Below are positions 30,778 to 41,301 of a stretch of DNA of 64,000 bases, one piece after another. Made by a program: the position numbers and the translations under genes. Each line of letters begins with the position of its first letter. The stretch's first letter is position 1. The notes beneath the pieces are model-generated. The model saw only the letters and a list, made by a program, of their open reading frames with translations. It had not been told where the DNA came from and ran no database searches. The DNA is from Halomonas sp. PR-M31. GTDB lineage: Bacteria > Pseudomonadota > Gammaproteobacteria > Pseudomonadales > Halomonadaceae. The stretch covers positions 39,100 through 103,099 of the forward strand of contig NZ_JIBT01000035.1 of assembly GCF_001039575.1 (NCBI RefSeq). The letters run 5' to 3'.

Positions 30778-31692
30778 TCAGATCACCGGATCATCGTGAG
30801 AAGTATCGCTGCGCCTGCGCGCTCGAGGATGGGCGCTATCGTAGACGCTCGCCAGATGCTGCCAGTCGAGCCGCGTATAGACTTGGGTAGTAGACAGATT
30901 GGCATGACCCAGCAGTTCTTGCACCGCGCGCAGGTCCTGGCTGGACTCGAGCAGATGACTGGCGAAGGAATGACGCAAGCGGTGCGGATGCAGATGTTCT
31001 GGCAAACCGCGCTCGATAGCAGTCTTAGCCAAACGCAGTTGAATGGCGCGGTGACCCAAGCGCTTGCCCTTGAGCCCTACGAATAGCGCGGGTTCCTCGT
31101 TATCCGCCAGCTGTCCCCGCACCCGTTGCCAGGCATTCAGCGCCTGACGGGCCCGGCCGCCCAACGGCACCTGACGCGGCTTGCTGCCTTTCCCTACTAC
31201 CCGCACACGCCGCGTATCCAGGCTATCACGATCAAGGGATGCCAGCTCCGCCAGACGCAACCCACAGGAGTAAAGCAGCTCCAGCATGGCCTGATCCCGC
31301 AAGGCCAGCGGAGACCCGTCGTGAGGCGTATCGAGAAAGCGCGAAAGCTGATCCACATCCACCGGGCGTGGTAGATGCTGGGGCTGGCGCGGCGTGCGTA
31401 TCAGCTTGACCGGATTATGGGTCAGCACCTGATGATGTACGAGCTCTTCGACAAAACGCGACAGGGCGGCACGCCGGCGCGCCAGGCTGCGAGGTGCTAG
31501 GCCTCGGCTACGCTCCTGACCAAGAAAACGCTTGATAAGCCCCGCATCGAGCCTACGCCAATCAGTAATTTCCTGCTTCTCGAGATAGCTCATGAAAACC
31601 GCCAGATCGCGGCGGTAGGCATCAACGGTTGCCGGGCTTGCCTGCTGGGCCAGGGAGGCTAAGAAAGCATTGACGTGTTCTTTCATGGACAT
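30778..31692 (-). CDS. xerC: Tyrosine recombinase XerC
   Basis: A 304-residue tyrosine recombinase. The N-terminal SAM-like core-binding domain covers about residues 1-95. The catalytic domain has Arg in GLRLAELASL, Lys in VGKGSK, His-x-x-Arg in HPHRLRHSFASH, His in LGHANLSTTQ, and the nucleophile Tyr in VYTRLD. With XerD it resolves chromosome dimers at dif. The neighbours DUF484 and dapF confirm XerC rather than XerD. The start could be either of two ATGs two codons apart. Confidence 0.94.
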   Translation of the reverse strand: MSMKEHVNAFLASLAQQASPATVDAYRRDLAVFMSYLEKQEITDWRRLDAGLIKRFLGQERSRGLAPRSLARRRAALSRFVEELVHHQVLTHNPVKLIRTPRQPQHLPRPVDVDQLSRFLDTPHDGSPLALRDQAMLELLYSCGLRLAELASLDRDSLDTRRVRVVGKGSKPRQVPLGGRARQALNAWQRVRGQLADNEEPALFVGLKGKRLGHRAIQLRLAKTAIERGLPEHLHPHRLRHSFASHLLESSQDLRAVQELLGHANLSTTQVYTRLDWQHLASVYDSAHPRARRRSDTSHDDPVI

Positions 31693-31741
31693 GAAATGCT
31701 CGGCGGTTTTGTCAGAAGCCTCAGCGGGCCTGTGAAACGCT

Positions 31742-32458
31742 TCAGCGGGACCGGCTGTGCTGCACCATCAGGCGCGCCACGACTTCGCCCAGATATTCGG
31801 TGAATAATGTGTCCAGACTGGCGCGAAAATGCTCGGTGTCGTGACTGGCCAGCACCAGATACCCCAAGGGCTCGCCCAAGGCCAGCCGCGTCAAGGCACA
31901 GGAGCCCGCCTTCTTGGGCGGCTCGATATGCGGTAGCAAAAGCTGCCAATCCTTGCGCGACAAGCGCCGGCAGCGACTGGCGCGACCATCGAGTAGCGCC
32001 CCCAAGCGCGCTCCCGCGTTGTCATCCAGCACAAAGCGCGGTGGCTGTGGTGCCATGGGCTCGACATCCGTCAGGCTAGAGGCGCACCACAGCGCCACGG
32101 ACTGGGTGCGAAAATGCTCGGAGAGCTGTGTCGCCAGCGCCTGGCCCAAAGCATCATTGTTTTCCGCCTCGAGTAGTGCCAATACCAATTCACGGGTACG
32201 CCGATACTGGGATTCGTTGTGCCGCGCCGACTCGAGCAGCTGTTCCAAGCGCCCTTCGGCGCCTTCGGCGCGTCTGCGCAGGTCAAGCACGAGACGCTCG
32301 AGCAGCGATATGGCCCCTTCGGCGTCCGGATGAGGCACCTTGAGTTGTTGTAGCAGCCCCTCGCGCTCGACGAAGAAGTCGGGATGCTGGGTCAGCCATT
32401 GGGCCACGCGCTCGGGATCCAATGTCTGAGGTGTGTCCGGGGCTTGGGCTTGGGGCAT
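31742..32458 (-). CDS. DUF484 family protein
   Basis: A 238-residue cytosolic protein of the DUF484 family, which has a GAF-like fold. The conserved N terminus ERVAQWLTQHPDFFVEREGLLQQLKVPHPDAEGAISLLERLV is followed by a helical linker and a domain ending ARLMVQHSR. The gene is regularly found between dapF and xerC in gammaproteobacteria. Its role is not established. Confidence 0.88.
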   Translation of the reverse strand: MPQAQAPDTPQTLDPERVAQWLTQHPDFFVEREGLLQQLKVPHPDAEGAISLLERLVLDLRRRAEGAEGRLEQLLESARHNESQYRRTRELVLALLEAENNDALGQALATQLSEHFRTQSVALWCASSLTDVEPMAPQPPRFVLDDNAGARLGALLDGRASRCRRLSRKDWQLLLPHIEPPKKAGSCALTRLALGEPLGYLVLASHDTEHFRASLDTLFTEYLGEVVARLMVQHSRSR

Positions 32459-32493
32459 GAATAATCTACCTCGTTGAAACCTGTTATACGCAA

Positions 32494-33327
32494 TCAGCTA
32501 AGGGGAACGCGGCCATCGAAGACCTTAACGGCAGGACCGGTCATGAACATGGCGGCATCTTCGTCGGACCACTCGATGGTCAGCCGGCCGCCGGGTAAAT
32601 CGACCTCAACCGGGCTTTCGAGCAGCCCCCAGCGAATACCGTTTGCCACTGCCGCACAGGCGCCCGTACCGCACGCCAGGGTTTCGCCGACACCGCGCTC
32701 GTAAACCCGTAGTCGAATCTCCTGACGCGTCACGACCTGCATGAACCCTGCGTTGACCCGCCGTGGGAACCTCGGATGCCGCTCGATAGCACTACCAAGG
32801 CGCGCCACGGGGGCGGTGTCGACATCGTCAACGCGCAACAATGCATGGGGGTTACCCATCGACACTACGCCGATTTCAAGATGTTCGCCATCGGCTTCCA
32901 GGGCGTGCAAGAGCAGATCCTGTTCCGCACTGAAGGGAACCGCCACCGGCTCGAAACGAGGCCTGCCCATGTTGACCCGCACTCGGCCGTCCTCCTCAAT
33001 TTTGAGAGTGAGGGGGCCGCCCTGGGTCTCGACGCGAATCTCATGCTTGTGGGTCAAGCGTTGATCGTGAACGAAACGGGCAAAGCAGCGGGCACCGTTC
33101 CCGCAGTTTTCCACTTCACTGCCATCCGCATTGTAGATGCGATAGCGAAAGTCCATCTCCGGGTCGCGAGGCGGCTCGACGGTGAGCAGCTGATCGAAGC
33201 CGATGCCAAAATGGCGATCCGCCAACCGGCGAATCTGCTCTGTTTCCAGTCGCGCCCGCTGGGTGACCAGATCGATCATCATGAAGTCGTTGCCCAGACC
33301 TTGCATCTTGGTGAATTGCAGCAACAT
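32494..33327 (-). CDS. dapF: Diaminopimelate epimerase
   Basis: A 277-residue cofactor-free epimerase. The two active-site cysteines are visible in [15 protein letters not shown] and [13 protein letters not shown]. It converts LL- to meso-diaminopimelate for lysine and peptidoglycan. The ATG at 33327 ([15 protein letters not shown]) overlaps the lysA stop by one base (TGATG), so the longer in-frame lead was rejected. Confidence 0.96.
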   Translation of the reverse strand: MLLQFTKMQGLGNDFMMIDLVTQRARLETEQIRRLADRHFGIGFDQLLTVEPPRDPEMDFRYRIYNADGSEVENCGNGARCFARFVHDQRLTHKHEIRVETQGGPLTLKIEEDGRVRVNMGRPRFEPVAVPFSAEQDLLLHALEADGEHLEIGVVSMGNPHALLRVDDVDTAPVARLGSAIERHPRFPRRVNAGFMQVVTRQEIRLRVYERGVGETLACGTGACAAVANGIRWGLLESPVEVDLPGGRLTIEWSDEDAAMFMTGPAVKVFDGRVPLS

Positions 33328-34583
33328 CACGACGTCTCCGGCAGCAGGGTTTCGCCATTCCATAGTGACTCGAGGGTTTCACGGCGGCGCACCTCATGCA
33401 TCTGATCGCCATCCACCATGATCTCCGCCGGACGCACGCGACTGTTGTAGTTCGAGGCCATGACAAAGCCATAGGCACCGGCGGAGCGTACTGCCAGCAG
33501 ATCGCCCTCGGTCAGAGCCAGTTCGCGATCCTTGCCCAGAAAGTCCCCGGTTTCACAGACCGGTCCGACCACGTCATAGAGCGCCCTGTTTTGGGGAGTT
33601 CGCTTATCCACCGGGATGATCGCCTGCCAGGCCTGATAGAGCGAAGGACGAATCAGATCGTTCATGCCTGCATCGATGATGGCAAAGTTTTTAGTTTCGC
33701 CGGGCTTCAAGTACTCGATCCGGGTCAACAGAATGCCCGCGTTGGCAGCGATCGAGCGGCCTGGCTCGAACAATAAGGTGAGATCGCGTCCTTCGACACG
33801 CTCGAGCAGAGCACGGGCGTAGTCAAAGGGCTGGGGGGGCTTCTCATCCTGGTAAGGCACGCCAAGGCCGCCACCCAGGTCGAGATGTGTAATGACAATA
33901 CCCTGTTCGCTCAGCCGGTCCAGCAGCACCAGCAAACGGTCCAGAGCATCCAGGAACGGTTCGAGCTCGGTGAGCTGAGAGCCAATGTGGCAGTCGATAC
34001 CCACCGCCTGAACGTTTTCCATGGCGGCCGCTTGGGCATAGACGTCGAGAGCCTGATCCACCGGGACCCCGAACTTGTTGGCCTTGAGCCCGGTTGAAAT
34101 ATAGGGGTGAGTGCGGGCATCTACGTCGGGATTGACTCGCACCGACACCGCCGCGACCTTGCCTAACCGTGCTGCTACGTCGTTGAGCCGCTCGAGTTCC
34201 GGCAAGGACTCGACGTTGAAACACTTGATGCCGACTTCCAGGGCGCGCGCCATCTCGTCTGCCTGCTTGGCCACTCCGGAAAAGACCACCTTGGCAGGAT
34301 CGCCCCCGGCGACCAGTACCCGCTCAAGCTCCCCCACGGAAACGATATCAAAGCCTGCGCCCAGACGCGCCAGCACGTTGAGCACCGCCAGGTTGGAGTT
34401 GGCCTTGACCGCATAGCAGATCAGATGCGGGTAATCGCCCAGCGCTTCGCTATAGGCGCGGTAGTGGCGCTCCAGAGTGGCTCGGGAGTAGACATAGCAA
34501 GGCGTGCCGAAACGCTCGGCAATGCTGGCTACGGGCACGTCTTCGGCATGAAGGATATCGTCACGATAATCGAAATGATCCAT
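33327..34583 (-). CDS. lysA: Diaminopimelate decarboxylase
   Basis: A 418-residue fold-III PLP enzyme. The PLP lysine is in YAVKANSN (about residue 60), and downstream motifs include EPGRSI and [14 protein letters not shown]. It makes L-lysine from meso-DAP, the step after DapF, encoded next. It starts 2 bases after the lptM stop and is translationally linked to dapF. Confidence 0.97.
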   Translation of the reverse strand: MDHFDYRDDILHAEDVPVASIAERFGTPCYVYSRATLERHYRAYSEALGDYPHLICYAVKANSNLAVLNVLARLGAGFDIVSVGELERVLVAGGDPAKVVFSGVAKQADEMARALEVGIKCFNVESLPELERLNDVAARLGKVAAVSVRVNPDVDARTHPYISTGLKANKFGVPVDQALDVYAQAAAMENVQAVGIDCHIGSQLTELEPFLDALDRLLVLLDRLSEQGIVITHLDLGGGLGVPYQDEKPPQPFDYARALLERVEGRDLTLLFEPGRSIAANAGILLTRIEYLKPGETKNFAIIDAGMNDLIRPSLYQAWQAIIPVDKRTPQNRALYDVVGPVCETGDFLGKDRELALTEGDLLAVRSAGAYGFVMASNYNSRVRPAEIMVDGDQMHEVRRRETLESLWNGETLLPETS

Positions 34584-34585
34584 GC

Positions 34586-34792
34586 TTAGCGCTCTTCTTT
34601 ACTGTCGGGAAAGTCGTCGCTTTCGCGTTCGTCTTGTTCCGGACCGGGTTCTGTGTACTCATCGCCAGGATCGTACGCCTCGGCGGCTTCTTCATCGCCG
34701 GGAAGATAAAGCGGCCCCTTCTGACCACATCCGACGAGCAGCATTGAAGTCAGGAATAAGGCGATGATGCCAATACTTGATAACCTGAGCAT
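34586..34792 (-). CDS. lptM: Small lipoprotein LptM (YifL/LppL family)
   Basis: A 68-residue lipoprotein. The signal peptide ends in the lipobox LLVGC (lipidated Cys22), followed by the family motif GQKGPLYLP and an acidic tail. LptM stabilises the LptDE lipopolysaccharide translocon in E. coli. The ATG at 34792 was chosen because it lies one base after the argH TGA and 9 bases from AGGAG; an ATG at 34801 would leave no ribosome-binding spacing. Confidence 0.88.
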   Translation of the reverse strand: MLRLSSIGIIALFLTSMLLVGCGQKGPLYLPGDEEAAEAYDPGDEYTEPGPEQDERESDDFPDSKEER

Positions 34793-34793
34793 C

Positions 34794-36227
34794 TCACGCA
34801 TCTCCTGTGGCGGCCTGGTGGCCAGGCGTCAAGACATTTAATGCGTTGAGCGCATCCCGGGCGCGCTGGGCCGCAGCCCGCACCTGATTCGGCGCGGTGC
34901 CGCCGATATGATTGCGCGCCGCCACGGAGCCTTCCAGAGTCAGTACGTCGAAAACGTCGTCGGTGATGGTATCGGAGAACTGACGCAATTCCTCAAGGCT
35001 CATTTCAGATAAATCCTTGCCCTGTTCGATGCCGTAGGCCACGGACTGGCCCACGATCTCGTGAGCGTCACGAAACGCAACGCCCTTGCGCACCAGATAA
35101 TCCGCCAGATCCGTGGCGGTTGAGAAACCGCGCCGCGCCGCTTCATACATACTATCCGTCTTGGCTTCGATGGCAGGTACCATGTCCGCGAAGGCCTTGA
35201 GACAACCCTTGACGGTGTCCAGGGTGTCAAACAGCGGCTCCTTGTCTTCCTGGTTGTCCTTGTTGTAGGCCAGCGGCTGGGACTTCATCAGGGTCAACAG
35301 GCTCATCAGATGGCCATAAACCCGCCCGGACTTGCCCCGCACCAGCTCCGGCACATCCGGGTTCTTCTTCTGGGGCATGATCGAGGAGCCGGTGCAGAAA
35401 CGATCCGGCAGATCGATGAAATTAAACTGGGCACTGCTCCATAGCACCAGCTCTTCACTCATACGGGACAAGTGCATCAGCAAGAGGCTGGCAAAGCTTA
35501 CGAACTCGATGGCGAAATCGCGATCGCTCACCGCATCCAGGGAATTTTCGGCGGGGCACTCGAATCCCAGTAGCTCGGCGCTCACGTGACGATCGATGGG
35601 GTAGGTGGTGCCGGCTAGCGCCGCGGCGCCCAGGGGCATCACGTTGACCCGCTTGCGACAGTCCCGCAGACGCTCCTGATCTCGGGCGATCATCTCCTGC
35701 CAGGCCAGCAGATGATGGCCAAAGGTCACGGGCTGAGCGGTCTGCAGATGGGTAAAGCCCGGCATGATAGTCTCGGCTTCGCGATCGGCAAGCTCGATCA
35801 TGCCGCTGCGCAGACGCGCAAGTTCTGCATCGATGACATCGATCTCGTCACGCAAATACAGACGAATGTCCGTGGCTACCTGATCGTTGCGGGAGCGCCC
35901 GGTATGCAGTTTCTTGCCGGTCGTGCCGATCTTCTCGGTCAGCCGCGCCTCGATGTTCATGTGCACGTCTTCAAGGGCGACGGACCAGGGGAATTGACCG
36001 GCCTCGATTTCTGCTTCGACCTCGGCAAGCCCTTTCAGGATGGCCTCACATTCGTCGCTGGTCAGCACGCCTACCCGCTCAAGCATGCGGGCATGGGACT
36101 TCGAGCCGCGAATGTCGTGATGATAAAGACGACGATCAAAATCCACGGAGGCGGTGAACTTTTCGACAAAAGCATCGGTGGGCTCCGTGAAGCGGCCACC
36201 CCAGGACTGGTTGGTTTGCTGGCTCAT
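34794..36227 (-). CDS. argH: Argininosuccinate lyase
   Basis: A 477-residue enzyme of the fumarase/aspartase superfamily with the signature [12 protein letters not shown] and also [12 protein letters not shown] and [12 protein letters not shown]. It cleaves argininosuccinate to arginine and fumarate. The start at 36227 ([13 protein letters not shown]) matches the family start; an ATG 39 bases upstream is possible because neither has a clear ribosome-binding site. It is divergent from hemC with about 250 bases between. The algZ-algR pair that separates these genes in Pseudomonas is absent. Confidence 0.95.
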   Translation of the reverse strand: MSQQTNQSWGGRFTEPTDAFVEKFTASVDFDRRLYHHDIRGSKSHARMLERVGVLTSDECEAILKGLAEVEAEIEAGQFPWSVALEDVHMNIEARLTEKIGTTGKKLHTGRSRNDQVATDIRLYLRDEIDVIDAELARLRSGMIELADREAETIMPGFTHLQTAQPVTFGHHLLAWQEMIARDQERLRDCRKRVNVMPLGAAALAGTTYPIDRHVSAELLGFECPAENSLDAVSDRDFAIEFVSFASLLLMHLSRMSEELVLWSSAQFNFIDLPDRFCTGSSIMPQKKNPDVPELVRGKSGRVYGHLMSLLTLMKSQPLAYNKDNQEDKEPLFDTLDTVKGCLKAFADMVPAIEAKTDSMYEAARRGFSTATDLADYLVRKGVAFRDAHEIVGQSVAYGIEQGKDLSEMSLEELRQFSDTITDDVFDVLTLEGSVAARNHIGGTAPNQVRAAAQRARDALNALNVLTPGHQAATGDA

Positions 36228-36407
36228 GGTGCGAAGATGTCCCGCTCGGTCTTGGAGCCTGCTCATGATCGTGAATAGGCTCTTGATGATAGTTTGCCCA
36301 GGATTGTACCAGAGTCATCGTTTCAGGCGAGATCGGCATGGAAGACCGCTGTGGCCACGGTCATTGGATTTTACTAAACCGACGACTGCTTTATCATGAG
36401 GTGCAAA

Positions 36408-36457
36408 TGCCGCCGTTGCGGCAGACGTCTATCGTGGTCGATGGATGAATCGACCAC
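36408..36457 (+). promoter_or_regulatory. Two hairpins in the hemC leader
   Basis: A 6-bp stem TGCCGC-CGTT-GCGGCA (36408-36423) is followed by a perfect 9-bp stem GTGGTCGAT-GGATGA-ATCGACCAC (36434-36457). The second ends 18 bases before the hemC GTG and lacks a T run, so it is more likely a protein site or leader structure than a terminator. Function is inference. Confidence 0.45.
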
Positions 36458-36475
36458 CCGCCGCAGGAGTTTGCC

Positions 36476-37420
36476 GTGTCCGCCATCACGACCCTTCGTA
36501 TTGCCACCCGCAAAAGCATGCTTGCCCTATGGCAAGCCGAGCATGTGCGTGATCGCTTAATGGAATTGCATCCAGGATTGAAGGTCGAGCTGGTCGCCAT
36601 GTCCACCCGGGGTGACAAAATTCTCGATACGCCCCTGGCCAAGGTTGGAGGCAAGGGGCTATTCGTCAAGGAGCTGGAAGAATCGATACTCGATGGTCGA
36701 GCGGACATCGCGGTGCATTCGATGAAGGATGTGCCTATGCATTTTCCTGAAGGACTAGGGCTGTCCGTGATCCTCGAGGGCGCCGAACCCACGGATGCTT
36801 TCGTTTCCAATCACTATGCCAGCTTCAATGATTTGCCTCAGGGCGCCAAGGTCGGCACCTCCAGTCTGCGCCGAGGGTTGCAGGTCAGCGAGGCGCGCCC
36901 GGACCTGGAAGTGTTGACCCTGCGAGGCAACGTGCAGACGCGACTGCGCAAGCTCGATGATGGCGAGTACGACGCCATCATTCTTGCCACTTCGGGATTG
37001 CGTCGGCTTGGACTCAGCGAGCGCGTCACCATGGAGTTGGCGGCGGAAATCAGCCTGCCTGCCTGTGGTCAAGGGGCGTTGGGTATCGAGTGCCGAATCA
37101 ATGACCCTGAATTACTGGATTTGCTGGTGCCGCTCGATCATCTGGATACCGCGACACGGGTGCGGGCGGAGCGCGCCATGAATACACGCCTGGACGGTGG
37201 TTGTCAGGTGCCTATTGCCGGGCACGCGGTGCTCGAGGAAGGCGGAAAAACTCTATGGCTACGAGCTCTGGTTGGTATGCCGGATGGCTCGCGAGTACTG
37301 CGTGCCGAGGGTCGTGGCTCGGCGAATGAGCCGGAAATACTGGGTATTCGCGTAGCCGAGGATCTTCTCGATCAGGGCGCCGGGGAAATCCTGGCCGAGG
37401 TCTACGGCGATACCGAATGA
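36476..37420 (+). CDS. hemC: Porphobilinogen deaminase (hydroxymethylbilane synthase)
   Basis: A 314-residue enzyme. It has [17 protein letters not shown] at the N terminus, the substrate-binding STRGD loop, [11 protein letters not shown], and the dipyrromethane-cofactor Cys in [13 protein letters not shown]. It joins four porphobilinogens into hydroxymethylbilane. The GTG start at 36476 has CAGGAG 6 bases upstream. The stop overlaps hemD (ATGA). Confidence 0.96.
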   Translation: MSAITTLRIATRKSMLALWQAEHVRDRLMELHPGLKVELVAMSTRGDKILDTPLAKVGGKGLFVKELEESILDGRADIAVHSMKDVPMHFPEGLGLSVILEGAEPTDAFVSNHYASFNDLPQGAKVGTSSLRRGLQVSEARPDLEVLTLRGNVQTRLRKLDDGEYDAIILATSGLRRLGLSERVTMELAAEISLPACGQGALGIECRINDPELLDLLVPLDHLDTATRVRAERAMNTRLDGGCQVPIAGHAVLEEGGKTLWLRALVGMPDGSRVLRAEGRGSANEPEILGIRVAEDLLDQGAGEILAEVYGDTE

Positions 37421-38205
37421 AGGACTGCCCCAGGGTACTGATCACACGTCCTGGCGCCCGTAGCATTCCCTTGCGTCGCGCGCTCGAATCACTGGGCGTT
37501 GAGGTGGAAGGACTGGATATCATGCGGCTCGAGGCGCTCCCTGAGAGCCAGGCCATACGCCAGGTATTGCTCGATTTCGATCTTTATCATGTCGTGGTGG
37601 TGATCAGCCCCTTCGCCGCTGAATGCCTGGTGGAAGGGCTTGATCGCTACTGGCCGCAGCTTCCTTCGGGGCCCAACTTCTATGCGGTGGGAGCAGGTAC
37701 CGCTCAGGTGTTGCATGAGTATCTTGATGTACGTGTACGCATTCCCGTCGCGGCCAAAGAGAATACCAGTGAAGCATTGCTGCAACTGGCATCACTACAA
37801 CGACTCGATCAGCAGCGGGTATTGCTGGTAGCGGGTGAGGGAGGACGCACGCTGCTCGCTGATAGTCTCGCGCAGCGCGGAGCCCGGGTGGATCGGATCG
37901 CATTATATCGGCGTAACCTGATGACACCTGAGGGTGTGGGCGCGTTACACTTGGCTAATGGAGATTTTTCGGCGCTGCTGGTGACCAGCAGCGAAGTACT
38001 CGAACATCTGGCAGGATGGTGCATGCCCAAGGCGTTGAACCAACCGCTAATCGTTTCCAGCCAGCGTTTAGCTACACTGGCTTATACGCTGGGATTTTTG
38101 CATCCTATAGTGGCGCAAGGTGCTACACCCTCCGCCTTAGCGGTGGCTGTGGCCGACGTTTGCAACCTGGGTGGCGCCGATCATGACGATCTTGAAAAAG
38201 GCTAG
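37417..38205 (+). CDS. hemD: Uroporphyrinogen-III synthase
   Basis: A 262-residue cytosolic protein with the loose HemD signature: VLITRPG near the start, a [16 protein letters not shown] stretch, [11 protein letters not shown] and [11 protein letters not shown]. It cyclises hydroxymethylbilane to uroporphyrinogen III. Sequence conservation in this family is low, so position between hemC and hemX adds weight. It overlaps hemC by 4 bases and is 6 bases from hemX. Confidence 0.92.
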   Translation: MKDCPRVLITRPGARSIPLRRALESLGVEVEGLDIMRLEALPESQAIRQVLLDFDLYHVVVVISPFAAECLVEGLDRYWPQLPSGPNFYAVGAGTAQVLHEYLDVRVRIPVAAKENTSEALLQLASLQRLDQQRVLLVAGEGGRTLLADSLAQRGARVDRIALYRRNLMTPEGVGALHLANGDFSALLVTSSEVLEHLAGWCMPKALNQPLIVSSQRLATLAYTLGFLHPIVAQGATPSALAVAVADVCNLGGADHDDLEKG

Positions 38206-38211
38206 CAAGAG

Positions 38212-39945
38212 ATGAGCAAGCAAGGACACGATCAGGACAAACAACAAGGGGTACCTGTGGGTACCAACAACAGTCAGTCACCTAGTGATGCATCGCATAC
38301 ATCAGACATGAAACAAACGTCGGATACTAAAGAGGTGCCCTCGAGCGCTTCACCGAAACCGGCGACTCCCGCTTCGACCAGCGGCGATGGTGCGGTCGGT
38401 AGCTTTGATAAAGACGAGGCCGGCAAACGACGTTCCGCGCGACGCGGGTCGGGTAAGTCCGGCAAAGGCAAGGCACTAGGCAAGGAAACGGCAGACAAGT
38501 CCTCTGCAGACAAGTTCGCTGATGACAGGCCGGCAACGGTCAACCCTGTATCGGGTGCCAATCCTGTCTCAAGTGAAAGTACGGACACGCGCACGCAGCC
38601 CGGTACAGCGATGAGTAATACATCCAGCTCTTCCACTACATCGGGCTCTTCCACTACATCGGGCTCTTCCACTACATCTGCGACTGGCTCCCCTGGGAGT
38701 CGGTCAGGTTCTGCCACCGCATCGACAGCAAGCACGGACTCCAAGCCCGAGGCGACGCGAGCGACGAGCACCGGTACAAAAGGGGCTGCTCAGCCCGGCG
38801 CATCTTCAAGTACCTCCGCGCCCAGACCGGGGGCGGGTGGTGGCGGCGCCATGTCGGGCGCAGCGACCAGCGGTCATCATGGCGGCGGCGGCGGGCGCAG
38901 CACCGCCGCTATCGTGGCGCTGGTGCTGGTGCTGATCCTGGCAGTGGCCGGTATCGTTGCCGGCTGGTGGTTGTGGCAGCAGATGTCGGCGCAGCAACAG
39001 CGATTGGCACAACTGCCTCAGTCCTCTCAGGTCGAGAGCAATACTAGTGACATTGATCAGCTCTCATCCCAGGTCGATCAACTCGAATCCCAGACGGATC
39101 AGGTAAGCCAGCAGCGCGAACAGGCTCTTGAGGACATGAAGCAAGATCTTGACTCGCAGATGCAGCAGTACCAGGACGATGTCAATCAGACCCTGGACCG
39201 TGTGCTTGAACAGCTTTCCAGCCAGCAGCAGACCGACGAAAGCGATTGGGTTTATGCCGAAGTCGAGTATTTGCTGAAGCTTGCCAATCAGCGCCTGCAA
39301 CTCGAACGAGACGTCAACGGTGCGCGCTCATTGCTGCAAACGGCCGACAAGCGTTTGACCGAAGTCGATAACCCAGCATTGACCCCGGTACGTCGTGCCA
39401 TCCAGTCCGAGCTTGGTGAATTGAATTCCGTACCTGACGTCGACCGTACGGGGCTCTATCTGACGCTGATGGGAATGCAGGAGCAGGTGGCCAAGCTGCC
39501 GTTGCAGCAGGATATCGAGCAGATTGCTGCCAAGGGTGGCGATACGTCTCAGGTCGAAGGTGGCTGGCAGCAACAGCTTTCCCGCTTCGGTCAGGAGCTA
39601 AAAGAGCTTGTCGTGGTGCGCAAGCACGACCAAGCTTTGGAGGCGCTGATGACACCGCAGCAGGAGTCCTATCTGCGCCAGAACGTGCGTCTGCAACTGG
39701 AGCAGGCACAGCTGGCGGCGTTGCAGGCCAATCCCGAGCTTTATAAAGCAAGTCTTGAGAAAGCCGGTGCATTGATCGAGGGGTATTACGATCAGGATAG
39801 TGACGGTGTGAATAAAATTCTCGAACAATTGCCACAGCTATCTGAAAAAACGATACATCCTGAATTACCGGACATCAGCGAATCCTTGCAGAAACTCCGT
39901 GACTTCATGAAGCGCCGTCAGGACGGCGGGAGCGCTGACGCATGA
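38212..39945 (+). CDS. hemX: HemX-like membrane protein
   Basis: A 577-residue protein with a long Ser/Thr/Ala/Gly-rich, low-complexity cytoplasmic lead (residues 1-230). One membrane helix (AAIVALVLVLILAVAGIVAGWWLW, about 235-258) is followed by a Gln-rich coiled coil and a helical periplasmic domain (WVYAEVEYLLKLANQRL to the end). This layout is that of the HemX proteins linked to hemCD. The family's biochemical role is unclear; E. coli HemX was once called a uroporphyrinogen methyltransferase, but this protein lacks that domain. The disordered lead is unusually long. Confidence 0.85.
   Translation: MSKQGHDQDKQQGVPVGTNNSQSPSDASHTSDMKQTSDTKEVPSSASPKPATPASTSGDGAVGSFDKDEAGKRRSARRGSGKSGKGKALGKETADKSSADKFADDRPATVNPVSGANPVSSESTDTRTQPGTAMSNTSSSSTTSGSSTTSGSSTTSATGSPGSRSGSATASTASTDSKPEATRATSTGTKGAAQPGASSSTSAPRPGAGGGGAMSGAATSGHHGGGGGRSTAAIVALVLVLILAVAGIVAGWWLWQQMSAQQQRLAQLPQSSQVESNTSDIDQLSSQVDQLESQTDQVSQQREQALEDMKQDLDSQMQQYQDDVNQTLDRVLEQLSSQQQTDESDWVYAEVEYLLKLANQRLQLERDVNGARSLLQTADKRLTEVDNPALTPVRRAIQSELGELNSVPDVDRTGLYLTLMGMQEQVAKLPLQQDIEQIAAKGGDTSQVEGGWQQQLSRFGQELKELVVVRKHDQALEALMTPQQESYLRQNVRLQLEQAQLAALQANPELYKASLEKAGALIEGYYDQDSDGVNKILEQLPQLSEKTIHPELPDISESLQKLRDFMKRRQDGGSADA
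38627..38680 (+). repeat. 18-bp tandem repeat, three copies, in hemX
   Basis: Three near-perfect copies of GCTCTTCCACTACATCGG lie end to end; the third differs near its end. The unit is a multiple of three, so copy-number change would alter the Ser/Thr/Gly linker length without breaking the frame. Confidence 0.9.
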
Positions 39946-41165
39946 GAAAGCTCATTCTCATCATCGTTCTCGGGCTCGCCATCGGTGCGCTATTCGGTCA
40001 GTTGATGCAGGCCGTCCCAGGTTACTGGCTCATACGGGTCGGCGACACATCCTTTCAGACCTCATTCTGGTTCGGTCTGGTATTGCTGCTGGCGCTGTTC
40101 CTCGTTCTACACTTCTTGCTAAGACTGTTGTCGCGGTTGCGTCGTCCGGTAAGTCGTCTCAAGATCTGGAACAGTCGCAACCGCAACCGTAACGCCATGC
40201 GGCGCACGGTGCGGGGCCTGGTTGCTCTGGCGGAAGGACGCTGGAAGCGGGCGGAGAAGGCCCTGACCCGGGCCGCGGACGATTCGAGTACACCGCTGGT
40301 CAACTACCTGTCTGCGGCGTTGGCTGCCCACTATCAAGGACGCTATGACCAGGCAGACGTGCTGTTGAAACGGGCCCATTACAGCACCGAAGGTTCCGAT
40401 ACGGCCGTTGGCATGATGCAGGCGCAGCTGATGCTCGACCGTCAGCAGTTCGAAGAAGCGCTGGCGACGCTGACGCGTCTCGAACGGCAGCTTCCCGAAC
40501 ACCCGCAAGTGCTCAAGCTGCTCAAGCAAGCCTATTTGAGCGTCAACGACTGGGACGGTCTGCGTCGTTTGATGCCAAGGTTGACCCGTCATCAGCTGGT
40601 GACCCAAGAAGAACGCCACGAGCTCGAAAAACGCGCCTACCGTGAATTGTTGATACAGGCGGCTCGCAATCCGAATGACATTGAACGGGTGCGCAGTCTA
40701 TGGGCGGATATCCCGGATTATCTACGCACCGACATCGAGCTGGTAGGGCTCTACACCGAGGCGCTGGTACGGGGTAATGAAGAAGGGCTTGCAGAACGGC
40801 TCTTGCGCCATACGCTCAGAGAGCATTGGGATAACCGGCTGGTGCTGCGCTATGGCGTGCTCAATGTCGATGCAGGCCGTCAGCTTGCCTATGCGGAAAA
40901 ATGGCTGCAGGAGCGCCCCAATGATCCTGACCTGCTACTGACGCTAGGCCGGCTCTCGCTACGCAATGCTTACTGGGGCAAGGCGCAGGAGTATTTCGAG
41001 GCCAGTCAGCGCCAGCGCCCCAGCGGCGTGGTATGTGCGGAGCTGGCGCGATTGTTCGCCAATATGGGTGAGCACAACAAGAGCCAGCTTTACTATCGCC
41101 AAAGTGTCGAACTGCTCGACAGATCGCTGCCGGCCTTACCGCAGCCAAGCGAGCAAAATCCTTGA
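39942..41165 (+). CDS. hemY: HemY-like tetratricopeptide protein
   Basis: A 407-residue inner-membrane protein with two N-terminal hydrophobic helices (residues 1-60, LILIIVLGLAIGALFG and FWFGLVLLLALFLVLHFLL), then basic RRLSRLRR-type residues and helical TPR-like repeats to the end. This is the proteobacterial HemY family, encoded after hemX and not related to protoporphyrinogen oxidase. Its role in haem synthesis is not resolved. It overlaps hemX by 4 bases and ends the hem operon. Confidence 0.9.
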   Translation: MRKLILIIVLGLAIGALFGQLMQAVPGYWLIRVGDTSFQTSFWFGLVLLLALFLVLHFLLRLLSRLRRPVSRLKIWNSRNRNRNAMRRTVRGLVALAEGRWKRAEKALTRAADDSSTPLVNYLSAALAAHYQGRYDQADVLLKRAHYSTEGSDTAVGMMQAQLMLDRQQFEEALATLTRLERQLPEHPQVLKLLKQAYLSVNDWDGLRRLMPRLTRHQLVTQEERHELEKRAYRELLIQAARNPNDIERVRSLWADIPDYLRTDIELVGLYTEALVRGNEEGLAERLLRHTLREHWDNRLVLRYGVLNVDAGRQLAYAEKWLQERPNDPDLLLTLGRLSLRNAYWGKAQEYFEASQRQRPSGVVCAELARLFANMGEHNKSQLYYRQSVELLDRSLPALPQPSEQNP

Positions 41166-41188
41166 ACACAGATTCGTATTACTCTTCT

Positions 41189-41212
41189 GGGCGCCTCTCG
41201 GCGCCCTTTTTT
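41189..41212 (+). terminator. Intrinsic terminator of the hemCDXY operon
   Basis: A 7-bp GC stem (GGGCGCC / GGCGCCC) with loop TCTC is followed by TTTTTT, 24 bases past the hemY stop. Confidence 0.93.
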
Positions 41213-41244
41213 ATGGAATTTTCTGGCGTTTCGGTTGCATGAAA

Positions 41245-41267
41245 AAGGCCACCGCAATGGTGGCCTT
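41245..41267 (-). terminator. Intrinsic terminator of the MscS-family channel gene
   Basis: On the minus strand, a perfect 9-bp stem (AAGGCCACC / GGTGGCCTT) with a 5-base loop runs into TTTTTC, 35 bases past the channel gene stop. Confidence 0.9.
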
Positions 41268-41301
41268 CAGTTGGCGTCGGTTACGTAACTTCTGGAAACG
41301 A

